This document shows, one piece after another, positions 33,095-40,830 of a DNA stretch of 64,000 nucleotides. The DNA comes from Planctomycetota bacterium (GTDB lineage Bacteria > Planctomycetota > UBA1135 > UBA2386): NCBI GenBank assembly GCA_019636245.1, contig JAHBXX010000006.1:72496-136495 (forward strand). The letters run 5' to 3'. How positions within the stretch are numbered: position 1 is the stretch's first letter; each line of letters opens with the position of its first letter. A program made the position numbers and the translations under genes. The notes below the pieces were generated by a model that was given only the letters and a program-made list of their open reading frames with translations, was not told where the DNA came from and did no database searches.

Positions 33095-34674
33095 TGCGGC
33101 GGCTGGCGTGGTCGATCGGCCTGTGCCTGGCGTCGTTCGCCGCCGCGCAGGAGAAGCTCGAGGTCGAGCCGCCGTCGCCGGCGACGATCCGGCTCGGCGA
33201 CAGCGCGCGGGCGACGATCCGCATCGAGGGCAAGGAGGCGAATCCGCGCACGCCGAAGCTGCCCGAGGTGCCGGGCCTGCGGTTGTCGCTGTCGCCGCCA
33301 TCGCGCAGCAGCCATACGTTCTTCGACGGCCGCACGCTGACCGAGCGCGTCGGTGTGCAGTACCAGCTGACCCTGCAGCCGCTGCAGGAGGGCACCTTCC
33401 GCGTGCCGTCGTTCCCGATCTGGACGGGCACCCGCGAGCAGCGCACGCCCGAACTCGTGCTCGAGGCGCGCAAGGACCTGCGCGGCGAGGAACTGGCCTG
33501 GCTCGACGTGCGCATCGAGCCGCGCCGGGTCTACGTGCACGAGCCGGTGCGCATCCACGTCGAGTTCGGCATCGACCCCGGCCTGCGGCTGGTGCAGGAC
33601 GTCGCCAACCGCTACCGCTACCTGGACGTGGAGGTGCAGGCGCCGTGGTTGGATGCGTTCCCCGGCGGCGAGCCGATCGCGACGCCCGACGCCAAGGGCG
33701 ACGTGCGGCTGGTGGTCGCCAACCGCAAGCTGCAGCAGACCGCGTTCGACGGCAGCCACGCGCGCGGCGGCCGCGGCTGGCATCGCTACGTCTTCGAGCG
33801 CTCGGTGCTGCCGACCCGCATCGGCACGATCGAGCTGTCGGCGCCGCTGTTGCGCTACCACGTGCTGCTGCGCGAGGGCCAGACCGACCTGTTCGGCGGC
33901 CGCCGCGGCGGCCAGGCCGAGAACTACTACGTCTACGGCCGGCCGATCACGCTCGAGGTGCTGCCGATCCCGGAGGCCGGCCGGCCGTCGCCGTTCTACG
34001 GCGCCGTCGGGCGCTTCACGCTGGAGGCGCAGCTCGACAAGGACGCCGTGCGCGTCGGCAGCTCGGTGAAGCTGACGCTGACGGTGCGCGGCCAGGGCAA
34101 CTTCGAGTTCCTGCGGCTGCCCGAACTCGACCGGCTCGAGGGCTTCCACAAGCTCGGCCAGGCCGAGGCGGCGCGCGACGCCGACAAGGTCGTCGTCACC
34201 TACGACCTGACGCCGCTGTCGACCGACGTGCAGGCGGTGCCGCCGATCGGCTGGAACTTCTTCGACACCACGCCCGGCGTGGAGCGCTTCGTCGAGGTGG
34301 CGACACCCGGGCTGCCGCTGCTGGTGCGACCGCTGGAGAGCGGCGCGACGCTGGCGCCGCTGCCGACCGCCACCGCCGCCGCCGTGACGCCGGGCGTCGA
34401 CGACGTGTTCGACCTGCCGGCCTTCGACGGGCCCGTCGAAGGCCGGCGCGAGGTGGACGCCAGCCTCGCCGTCGCCGTGCTGCTGGCGCCGTGGTTCGCC
34501 GTCGCCCTGCTGGCCCTGGGTTGGCGGACGGCGCGGGCGCGGGCCGCGGATCCCCTGGCCGGGCGCGCGCGCGCGCGCCGCGGCGAACTGCCGGGCGCTC
34601 GCGTACGGCGCCGGAGCCGACCGCCGCGCTCGCGACCGATCGGCGACGGCTCGGCGTGCCGGCGGCGGCGGTGA
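33094..34674 (+). CDS. BatD-like protein, C-terminal domain broken by frame changes
   Basis: 526 residues from ATG 33094, which overlaps the batC stop (TGATG). A signal peptide (RRLAWSIGLCLASFAAAQ) is followed by BatD beta-sandwich repeats (VEPPSPATIRLGDSARATI, RIEPRRVYVHEPVRIHVEF, LDKDAVRVGSSVKLTLTVRGQGNFEFL) and a membrane helix near 462-482. After ADPLAGRARARR the reading frame turns into Arg-rich nonsense (RRRSRPPRSRPIGDG) and stops at 34674. BatD-like helical sequence continues in the other two frames up to about 34830, so the true C-terminus is probably longer. See the finding on 34561-34830. Confidence 0.8.
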   Translation: MRRLAWSIGLCLASFAAAQEKLEVEPPSPATIRLGDSARATIRIEGKEANPRTPKLPEVPGLRLSLSPPSRSSHTFFDGRTLTERVGVQYQLTLQPLQEGTFRVPSFPIWTGTREQRTPELVLEARKDLRGEELAWLDVRIEPRRVYVHEPVRIHVEFGIDPGLRLVQDVANRYRYLDVEVQAPWLDAFPGGEPIATPDAKGDVRLVVANRKLQQTAFDGSHARGGRGWHRYVFERSVLPTRIGTIELSAPLLRYHVLLREGQTDLFGGRRGGQAENYYVYGRPITLEVLPIPEAGRPSPFYGAVGRFTLEAQLDKDAVRVGSSVKLTLTVRGQGNFEFLRLPELDRLEGFHKLGQAEAARDADKVVVTYDLTPLSTDVQAVPPIGWNFFDTTPGVERFVEVATPGLPLLVRPLESGATLAPLPTATAAAVTPGVDDVFDLPAFDGPVEGRREVDASLAVAVLLAPWFAVALLALGWRTARARAADPLAGRARARRGELPGARVRRRSRPPRSRPIGDGSACRRRR

Positions 34675-34797
34675 TCGCTACCTCGGTGCGTCTCGTCCAG
34701 GCCGGGCTGAGGCCGCGGCCGCGGCCGCCGTCGCGGCGGCGATCGAGCGCGGCACCGCCGCCCGCTACGGCGGCGGCGCCCGCTCGACGCGGAGGCC

Positions 34798-35571
34798 GTG
34801 CGGGAACTCGTGCGCCGCCTCGAGGGCCTGCGCTTCGGCGTCGCGGCGCGGGCGCTGGGGGTGGTGCTGCCGCTGGTGCTGGCGCTCGCGCCCGGCGGCG
34901 GGCTGGCCGCCCAGGCGCCGCCGACCACCGCGGCGGCGGTCGCGGCCTACCGCGCGGGGGACTACGCCGCCGCCGAGTCGGTGTTCGCGGCGCTCTACGC
35001 CGCCAGCGGCGACCGGCGGTTCCTGCAGGCCCGCGGCAACTGCCTCTACCGCCTCGGCGACCTGCCGCGTGCGCTGTGGGCCTACGAGTCGGCGCGGCTC
35101 GGTCGGCCGCGCGACCCGGAGTTGCTGTCGAACGTGCGGCTGGTGCGTCGCCGGCTCGAACTCGACGACGGCGGCACCGGGTTCGGCGCCGAACTGCTGG
35201 CGCTGCGCGAGCGCCTGACGCCGGTCGAACGGCTGCTGGCGGGCGCGCTGCTGATGCTGGTCGCGGCCGGCGGCCTGTTGGCGGGCTGGCGGCGGTCCGG
35301 ATGGCGGTGGGTGGGGGCGCTGGCGCTGTTGCCGGCCGCGGTGGTGGCGATCGACCTGGTGTGGCTCGAGCCGCAACGGCCACCCCGCGCGATCGCGTTG
35401 CAGCGGCTGTCCCTGCTGTCCGAACCGCGGGCCGGGCTCGAACCGGTGGCCGTGGTGCGGGCCGGCGTCGAGGTCGACCTGCTCGGCGGCGCCGAGGGCG
35501 CGTTCGTGCGCATCGCCGCCGGCGACCGCAGCGGCTACGCACCGCGCTCCGCCATCGCCGTCGTCGACTGA
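34798..35571 (+). CDS. BatE-like TPR/SH3 membrane protein
   Basis: 257 residues as an open frame from GTG 34798. The first ~15 codons (RELVRRLEGLRFG) read like the end of BatD, so the real start may be GTG 34861, just before a signal-like segment (LPLVLALAPGGGLAAQA). A TPR pair (AYRAGDYAAAESVFAALYAASG, LYRLGDLPRALWAYESARL) is followed by two membrane helices (LLAGALLMLVAAGGLLAGW, WVGALALLPAAVVAIDLVW) and an SH3-like tail (VVRAGVEVDLLGGAEGAFVRI). This is standard for BatE. Confidence 0.72.
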   Translation: MRELVRRLEGLRFGVAARALGVVLPLVLALAPGGGLAAQAPPTTAAAVAAYRAGDYAAAESVFAALYAASGDRRFLQARGNCLYRLGDLPRALWAYESARLGRPRDPELLSNVRLVRRRLELDDGGTGFGAELLALRERLTPVERLLAGALLMLVAAGGLLAGWRRSGWRWVGALALLPAAVVAIDLVWLEPQRPPRAIALQRLSLLSEPRAGLEPVAVVRAGVEVDLLGGAEGAFVRIAAGDRSGYAPRSAIAVVD

Positions 35572-35585
35572 CGGACCGGGCGATG

Positions 35586-35602
35586 GGGCAGCACGCCTGC
35601 CC
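35586..35602. terminator. Hairpin between convergent batE and a small membrane protein gene
   Basis: GGGCAG (35586-35591), loop CACGC, CTGCCC (35597-35602): a perfect 6-bp stem in the 35-bp gap between two stop codons. There is no T-tract, but it may act in both directions. Confidence 0.45.
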
Positions 35603-35606
35603 TGGC

Positions 35607-35822
35607 CTAGCCGAGCATGCGCTTGGCGCGCAGCCCGGTCAGCAGCAGCAGGCCGCCGACCACCAGGAACACGCCGGCCACGAGCCAGCGCAGCAGCCAC
35701 TCGTTCCACAGCAGCAGGAGGCCGAAGCCGATCGCGGCCGCGCCGAGCAGCAGCAGCAGGGTCGGCAGCTGGGTCGGCAGCGGCGGCATGCCGGGCATGC
35801 CGCGGTTCAGGTGGATCTCCAT
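35607..35822 (-). CDS. Small two-helix membrane protein, unknown
   Basis: 71 residues. Two hydrophobic helices (TLLLLLGAAAIGFGLLLLW, WLVAGVFLVVGGLLLLTGL) joined by NEWLLR, with a basic end (RAKRMLG). The N-terminus is Met/Pro-rich. ATG 35822 overlaps the stop of the GNAT-like gene (TGATG), so translation is coupled. No family recognised. Confidence 0.6.
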   Translation of the reverse strand: MEIHLNRGMPGMPPLPTQLPTLLLLLGAAAIGFGLLLLWNEWLLRWLVAGVFLVVGGLLLLTGLRAKRMLG

Positions 35823-36955
35823 CAGCGCAGGGCCTTCTCGTAGATGCGGTAGCGGCGGTAGGGGCGGTGGCCGAGGGTCTCCAGCGGCCCGAGCATGTCG
35901 CGGTTGTCCTCGAGGATCCAGCTGGCCTCGCAGGCACGGAAGCCGACGTCGAGGCCGCTGCGGATCACCTTGTGCATCAGCAGCATCTCGATGCCGAGCC
36001 GTCGCCACTCGGGCACGACGCCGAGGGTGATGACGCGGATCAGCTTCGCCTGCCGCATCGCGCGCAGGAAGCGCAGCCAGCCGAACGGCCACAGCCGGCC
36101 GCCGCAGGCGCGGGCGCCGACGTTGACGTCGGGCAGGGCGACGACGAATCCGACCGGGGCGCCGGCGATCTCGGCGATGTGCATCAGCGCCGGATGGGCG
36201 ACGCGCTTCAGGTCCCTGGCCTGCGCCAGGAATTCCTCGCGCGACATCGGCACGAAGCCCCAGTTGCGCTCCCAGATGCGGTGGTAGAGGTCCCACAGCA
36301 CGACGCACTCGGCGTCGAAACGGCGCAGGTCGAGCGGGCGCATCGACGCCGAGGTCTTGCGCCGCAGGTGGTCGGCGACGCGATCGACGCGGCGCAGGTC
36401 GAGCGAAGCGTCGGTCACGTGCAGCGCCAGCAGGTCCTTCGCCTTGCGCAGGCCGCAGGCCTCGAGCCAGTCGGCGTAGTGGCGCGGGTTGTGCGGCATC
36501 ATCACCACCGGCGGGCCCGGGTCGCCGTCGACCAGCAGGCCGCAGCGGTAGTTGGTCGACAGGTCGACCGGGCCGCGCAGCGCCTCGGCGCCGCGTTGCC
36601 GGCACCAGGCGGCGGCGTGGTCGACCAGGGCGCGCGCCGTCGCGGCGGAGTCGGCCTCGAAGTGGCCGAAGAAGCCGATCCGGTCGCCGTGGAAGTCGTC
36701 GTGCAGGCGGTCGCGGCAGGCGCTGACGCGGCCGACGCAGCGGCCACCGGCGAAGGCGGCGAACAGGCCGGCCTCGGCGTGCGCGAAGAAGGGATTGCGG
36801 CGCGGGTCGAGTTGCCACGCCTCGCCGCTGGTGATCGGCGGCACGTAGTCGGCGTCGCCGCGGTAGAAGTCGCGTTGCAGGTCGAGGAAGCGCGCCGGCT
36901 GCGGCACGGCGCGGATGTCCACCACGGCACGCGGCTCTTCTACGGGGGCGCTCAT
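35822..36955 (-). CDS. GNAT-fold acyltransferase-like protein
   Basis: 377 residues. The N-terminus (FLDLQRDFYRGDADYVPPI) and the middle (FGHFEADSAATARALVDHAAAWC, LRGPVDLSTNYRCGLLVDG) match a group of YghO-like proteins, and the C-terminal half has GNAT acetyl-CoA features (IAEIAGAPVGFVVALPDVN, GVVPEWRRLGIEMLLMHKV). Donor and acceptor are unknown. The start is only 18 bp from the divergent HEAT lipoprotein start, with a minus-strand TAACGT (36969-36964) 8 nt before the ATG. Confidence 0.75.
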   Translation of the reverse strand: MSAPVEEPRAVVDIRAVPQPARFLDLQRDFYRGDADYVPPITSGEAWQLDPRRNPFFAHAEAGLFAAFAGGRCVGRVSACRDRLHDDFHGDRIGFFGHFEADSAATARALVDHAAAWCRQRGAEALRGPVDLSTNYRCGLLVDGDPGPPVVMMPHNPRHYADWLEACGLRKAKDLLALHVTDASLDLRRVDRVADHLRRKTSASMRPLDLRRFDAECVVLWDLYHRIWERNWGFVPMSREEFLAQARDLKRVAHPALMHIAEIAGAPVGFVVALPDVNVGARACGGRLWPFGWLRFLRAMRQAKLIRVITLGVVPEWRRLGIEMLLMHKVIRSGLDVGFRACEASWILEDNRDMLGPLETLGHRPYRRYRIYEKALR

Positions 36956-36973
36956 CCGGGTAGACGTTAGGCG
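36956..36973. promoter_or_regulatory. 18-bp divergent promoter region, probably bidirectional
   Basis: Only 18 bp separate two start codons. The core TAGACGTTA reads TAGACGT rightward and TAACGT leftward, placing a -10-like hexamer 7-8 nt before each start. Both mRNAs would have to be leaderless if both starts are right. Confidence 0.45.
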
Positions 36974-37882
36974 ATGCTGGTCGGAGCTGCCACGAACGTG
37001 TGCGGTCGCGGCAGCGTCGCGGCGGCGGCGCTGCTGGCGGCCTGCGCCGGCGCCGGCGCGGCCCGGTCGGCGCCGCTCGACGGGGCGCAGGTGCAACTCG
37101 TGCGCGCCGCCGAGCAGGCCTACCGCAGCGGCGCGGCGGACTATCCGGCGTTGCGGCAGCAGGCGGCGGCCGATCCGGCGACCGCGAAGTGGCTGACGCG
37201 CATGTTCGTGCGCGACCTGTTCGCGGCGCGCGAACGGCCGGTGGTCGACGAGCAGGGTGACCTGCTGCGCGCCGCCACCGGCGCCGACGACGCGCTCGAG
37301 GAGCGCGCCCGCGCCGAGATCGTCGCGCTCGGCACGGCGGCGGTGCCGACCCTGGTCGAGGACCTGCTGAGCCACGGCCAGCCGCAGCCGCGCCAGTTCG
37401 GCGTCGAACTGCTGGCGGCGATCGGAGCGCCGGCGGTGCCCGCCGTTCGCGGCCTCGCCGCGAGCGCGGACCCGCGCCAGCGCCGCGCCGCCGGCCGGGC
37501 CCTGGGCGCGATCGGCGCCGCCGGCGACGTCCTGCCGCTGCTGCGCCGGCTGGCTGCCGATCCCGACTTCGCCGTCCGGGCCGACGCGCTGCGCGAGATC
37601 CACGACGGCGGCGCGCCGGCCCGTGCGCTGCTCGTCGAGCAGTTGCAGCGCGACGCGGATCCGTTCGTGCGCCGGACCGCGGCCGAGGCGTTGGCGCGGT
37701 TCCCGGGCGCGACCTCGGCCACGGCGCTGATCGACTACCTCGAGCGCTGCAAGCGGGACGGCGACCACCGCGGCGAGCAGGCGGCGCAGGCCAGTCTGCA
37801 GGCGCTGGCCGGGGCGCGGGGTCCACGCACGCCCGCGGCCTGGCGGGCCTTCGCCGCGACCCAGACCGATCCCACCGACTGA
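36974..37882 (+). CDS. HEAT-repeat lipoprotein
   Basis: 302 residues. The N-terminus has a lipobox-like LLAACAGAG near residue 22. HEAT repeats run from about 105 (AEIVALGTAAVPTLVEDLL, VELLAAIGAPAVPAVRGLA, RAAGRALGAIGAAGDVLPLL, VRRTAAEALARFPGATSA). Probably an envelope-anchored scaffold. An in-frame GTG at 36998 would shorten the N-terminus and still leave the lipobox. Followed 17 nt later by the Cys-rich gene. Confidence 0.72.
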   Translation: MLVGAATNVCGRGSVAAAALLAACAGAGAARSAPLDGAQVQLVRAAEQAYRSGAADYPALRQQAAADPATAKWLTRMFVRDLFAARERPVVDEQGDLLRAATGADDALEERARAEIVALGTAAVPTLVEDLLSHGQPQPRQFGVELLAAIGAPAVPAVRGLAASADPRQRRAAGRALGAIGAAGDVLPLLRRLAADPDFAVRADALREIHDGGAPARALLVEQLQRDADPFVRRTAAEALARFPGATSATALIDYLERCKRDGDHRGEQAAQASLQALAGARGPRTPAAWRAFAATQTDPTD

Positions 37883-37899
37883 ACCAAAGCCCGAGTTCC

Positions 37900-38421
37900 A
37901 TGGCCGAAGACTGGAAGATCCGCCGCGACAAGCAGGCCTGCGACAAGCCGGGCTGCCCCCTGCCGGGCAGCCGTTCCTACTTCGCGGTGCTGGAGTGGCC
38001 GGGCTGCGTGCGGCGCGACCTGTGCGACGCCTGCTTCACCGACCTCGAGCGGCGCTGCCAGGGCGGCGAGCCGCCGATCTTCTGGCGCGCCCTGCGCAAG
38101 GCCTCCGGCGGCAAGGAGCCGGTCCTGGACCTCGCCTCGCTGCGGGTGCTGTTCGACCGGCTCGGCAGCGTCGACGACGACCGCGCGCGCGCCCTGCGCT
38201 ACTTCTGCACGCTGCTGCTGCTGCGCAAGCGGGTGCTGAAGATGGTCCCGGCGCGCACCGCCGAACAGGAGCAGGCCGATCTGGTCGTCGTCGACCCCAA
38301 GGTCGAGGGCATGGCGCCGGTGGCCTTGTTCGCGCCGGCGATCGACCTGTCCGACCTGGGCGCGATCAAGGACGAACTGCTGGCGGCGATCGGCGAGAAG
38401 GCCGAGCCGGGCGGCGAGTGA
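37900..38421 (+). CDS. Cys-rich hypothetical protein, probable zinc binder
   Basis: 173 residues. The N-terminal third has paired cysteines CDKPGC and CVRRDLCDAC, spaced like a zinc ribbon or treble-clef site, plus RRC. A helical part follows (LRVLFDRLGSVDDDRARALRYFCTLLLLRKRVLKMVP), then a strand with VVVDPKVEG. No signal peptide. I know only that similar proteins occur as conserved hypotheticals. Function unknown. Co-directional with the HEAT lipoprotein. Confidence 0.65.
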   Translation: MAEDWKIRRDKQACDKPGCPLPGSRSYFAVLEWPGCVRRDLCDACFTDLERRCQGGEPPIFWRALRKASGGKEPVLDLASLRVLFDRLGSVDDDRARALRYFCTLLLLRKRVLKMVPARTAEQEQADLVVVDPKVEGMAPVALFAPAIDLSDLGAIKDELLAAIGEKAEPGGE

Positions 38422-38458
38422 CGCCCGGGGCCGTGGGCCGGCGGCTCGCGGCCGTCAC
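38418..38458. terminator. Inverted repeat at a convergent junction
   Basis: GTGACG (38418-38423) pairs with CGTCAC (38453-38458). Inside it GGCCG can pair with CGGCC. The arms hold both stop codons. No T-tract. Confidence 0.4.
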
Positions 38459-39048
38459 CAGCTGAACGACCACTCGAACTCGTCGCCGGTCTCGAGCGCC
38501 GTCCGCACCGGCAGCAGCAGGTAGGCGCGCTTGCCCTCGTGGCCGGCCTCGACGCCGCGCCCGGTCGGCCGCACGCCCGAGGCGAACACCTGGCCGGGCA
38601 CCGACACCTCGAGCCGCAGCACGTCGCCGATCTCGCGGGTGCGGCCGGTCGGATCGTAGATCTTCGCCATCGCCTGGCGCGCGGCGAGGTCGGGAGCGAG
38701 CGCCTTGACCCACTCGGCGTCGGGGCCGCGCTGCAGGAACACGCGCAGGTTCGGCCGCTGGTCGCCCAGGTCGGCCAGGAAGCGGATGCCGCCGTTGCCG
38801 AGCTTCAGGCCTTCGATCTGCGGGAAGCTGCCCTGCGAGCAGGTGAGGCCGGCGCGCCCCTTCCAGGTGACGCCCTGGGTGCGCGCCTCGGCGGCGCCGG
38901 CGGCGCCCGGCTCGGCGAGGGCCCGCAGGGTCACGAGGCCCGAGCCGTCGGTCTGCAGGTGCACGTGGATGCCGACGAGTTCGCCGCCCGAGCAGGCGGC
39001 GAGGGCGACGAGCAGCAGGAGCGATGCCAGGGAGAGCAGGGTGCGCAT
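38455..39048 (-). CDS. Lipoprotein, unknown
   Basis: 197 residues. A classic lipoprotein signal (LLLVALAACSGG) gives a Cys at residue 19. The mature part is beta-rich (GIHVHLQTDGSGLVTLRAL, VLRLEVSVPGQVFASG) and ends FEWSFSW, an aromatic-rich end. Only two further features stand out: TCSQGSFPQIEGL and an acidic DPTGRTREIGD loop. No family recognised. Confidence 0.7.
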   Translation of the reverse strand: MRTLLSLASLLLLVALAACSGGELVGIHVHLQTDGSGLVTLRALAEPGAAGAAEARTQGVTWKGRAGLTCSQGSFPQIEGLKLGNGGIRFLADLGDQRPNLRVFLQRGPDAEWVKALAPDLAARQAMAKIYDPTGRTREIGDVLRLEVSVPGQVFASGVRPTGRGVEAGHEGKRAYLLLPVRTALETGDEFEWSFSW

Positions 39049-39206
39049 GGCGGGGGCGCGATCGGATCCGCCGATCGCCGGGGCGGAACGGGGAACCGCG
39101 AGAATTCTGGCGCGAATCGCCGGGTAGGAGCGGATCGCGAGCACCCCAGCAGGTGGTGGTGGTGCGGCTGCCGACGCCCCAGGGGTGCGATGCGGCCGCT
39201 TGATTC
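39049..39206. other. Intergenic stretch between divergent lipoprotein and mraZ units
   Basis: No ORF or hairpin of note. GAATTC-centred, AT-richer sequence near 39101-39106 may belong to the lipoprotein promoter. The mraZ control region starts at 39207. Confidence 0.4.
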
Positions 39207-39263
39207 GTGGTTTCTGGTGGTTCATTCGGGTTGTTGCGTGGTTCAAAAGGGTTGACTGTGGTT
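39207..39263 (+). promoter_or_regulatory. MraZ-type operator: six regularly spaced boxes
   Basis: Six copies of N(T/G)GGTT begin at 39207, 39217, 39227, 39238, 39248 and 39258, with spacings of 10, 10, 11, 10 and 10 bp, one box per helical turn. E. coli MraZ is known to bind TGGGN repeats spaced by 5 nt upstream of its own operon, so autoregulation is expected. Weaker GGG/TGG elements continue to 39281. Confidence 0.7.
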
Positions 39264-39279
39264 TAGAGGGTGGTATGGT
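39252..39279 (+). promoter_or_regulatory. Promoter of the dcw cluster
   Basis: TTGACT (-35, 39252-39257) and TATGGT (-10, 39274-39279) are 16 nt apart. The sixth MraZ box lies inside the spacer and the fifth overlaps the -35, so bound MraZ would block polymerase. The leader to ATG 39319 would be about 33 nt. Confidence 0.6.
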
Positions 39280-39318
39280 GGCCTTCGACATGGGCGCAGC
39301 AGCCCCGGTCCTGTGGCG

Positions 39319-39795
39319 ATGGGCATCTACTTTGGCAGTTCGGAGCACGGACTGGACGACAAGGGCAGGTTGGTCCTGCCGAGTCGGATCCTGGACGAGA
39401 TCCCGAAGAGCCACTGGCGGTTCCATCTCACCGCGGGTCTGGACCGTTGCCTGCTCCTGCACGACGCCGAAGGGTTCCAAGAGCTCGTCGATCGCATAGG
39501 TAGGGCCGTCCCAGGCAGCCGCGCCCACCGCACTCTGTGTCGACGGTTTCTCGGCCACTCGGAGGCGGTCGTGCCTGACGGGAACCGGCGGATCCGCATC
39601 CCCGACCCGTTGCTCAAGTACGCGGGGCTCGCTCCGAGCCAGCCGTTGGTCCTGGTGGGCACCGGCCGGGTCATCGAGATCTGGTCGATGGCGCACCTCG
39701 ACGCGTCGCTGGCCGAGGCGAGCCCCGAAGAAGAGACGCTCTTTGCCAGTCTGGTTGGTTCCACCAAACCATCGACGCCCGCAGCGGGTTCCTGA
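39319..39795 (+). CDS. mraZ: Transcriptional regulator MraZ
   Basis: 158 residues. The first SpoVT/AbrB-like half starts MGIYFGSSEHGLDDKGRLVLPSR, and the second repeats the pattern with VPDGNRRIRIPDPLLKYAGL, the duplicated MraZ motif. It forms ring-shaped oligomers that bind repeated boxes upstream of the dcw cluster. An alternative GTG at 39313 adds two residues. The conserved N-terminus favours ATG 39319. First gene of the cell-wall cluster. Confidence 0.92.
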   Translation: MGIYFGSSEHGLDDKGRLVLPSRILDEIPKSHWRFHLTAGLDRCLLLHDAEGFQELVDRIGRAVPGSRAHRTLCRRFLGHSEAVVPDGNRRIRIPDPLLKYAGLAPSQPLVLVGTGRVIEIWSMAHLDASLAEASPEEETLFASLVGSTKPSTPAAGS

Positions 39796-39879
39796 ACGCT
39801 CCGGGTGAGACTTGCCACGGCACCCCCGGTCTGGGTGCGAGTTCTGCGACTGCTGTCGGGTGGTCAAGGGAAGTAGCGC

Positions 39880-40830
39880 ATGAACGACGAAGGCAAGGGC
39901 GACATTGGGGGTGGCGGCGGGTCCAGGCAACCCGTGCACCGCCCCGTCCTGTTGTCCGAAGTGATGGCGGCTCTCTCGCTGCGCGAGGGACTCGTGGTCG
40001 TCGATGGTACGGTCGGGGCTGGTGGGCACGCGAGGGCAATCGTGCAGGCCATCGGTCCGGACGGTGTGTTGGTGGGACTCGACCGGGACAGCGAGATCCT
40101 GGCTGCTGCGCGGGCGCAGCTGTCCACGCCGGCCGGCGACGGCCGCGCAGGGGCCAGGGTCTCGCTGCACCACCTTCCCTTCTCGGACATGCGCGAGGCG
40201 CTGCGGGCGGCCGGACACGACCGCTGCGATCGCGTGCTGCTCGACCTGGGCGTGAGTTCCTTGCAGCTGGATCGTCCCGAACGGGGGTTTTCGTTCATGG
40301 CCGACGGGCCTCTCGACATGCGGATGGACACCTCGCAGCCGACGACGGCCGCCGATTGGCTGGCCCGAGCCGGCGAGGTGGAGCTGGCGGACACGATCTT
40401 CCGCTACGGCGAGGAGCGCCACAGCCGCCGCATCGCGCGCCATCTGGTGGCGGCCCGGCGGCGCACGCCGATCGTGCGCACCGGCCAGCTCGCCCGCCTG
40501 GTCGTCGAAGCGCTGCCGGCGCCCGCGCGGCAAGGCCGCATCCATCCCGCGACGCGCACCTTCCAGGCGCTGCGCATCCGCGTCAACGACGAGCTCGGCG
40601 AGCTGGAGCGCGGGCTCGAGGCGGCGCGCGACTGCCTGCGTCCCGGCGGGCGTCTGTGCGTGCTGACGTTCCACTCGCTGGAGGACCGGATCGTCAAGCA
40701 CTACCTGCGCGCCCACTTCGAGGTCGTGACCAGGAAGCCGACCGAGCCGTCGCCCGACGAGGTGCGTGCGAACCCGCGCGCGCGCAGCGCCAAGCTGCGC
40801 TGCGGCGTCCGCCGGGAGGAAGCGGCATGA
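39880..40830 (+). CDS. rsmH: 16S rRNA (cytosine1402-N4)-methyltransferase RsmH
   Basis: 316 residues. HRPVLLSEVMAAL, motif I DGTVGAGGHARAI, LDLGVSSLQLDRPERGFSF, GPLDMRMD, RIHPATRTFQALRIRVN and FHSLEDRIVKHYLR are the RsmH (MraW) signatures. It methylates N4 of C1402 in 16S rRNA. The start has a Shine-Dalgarno AAGGGAAG. The stop overlaps the ftsL-like start (ATGA). Confidence 0.96.
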   Translation: MNDEGKGDIGGGGGSRQPVHRPVLLSEVMAALSLREGLVVVDGTVGAGGHARAIVQAIGPDGVLVGLDRDSEILAAARAQLSTPAGDGRAGARVSLHHLPFSDMREALRAAGHDRCDRVLLDLGVSSLQLDRPERGFSFMADGPLDMRMDTSQPTTAADWLARAGEVELADTIFRYGEERHSRRIARHLVAARRRTPIVRTGQLARLVVEALPAPARQGRIHPATRTFQALRIRVNDELGELERGLEAARDCLRPGGRLCVLTFHSLEDRIVKHYLRAHFEVVTRKPTEPSPDEVRANPRARSAKLRCGVRREEAA

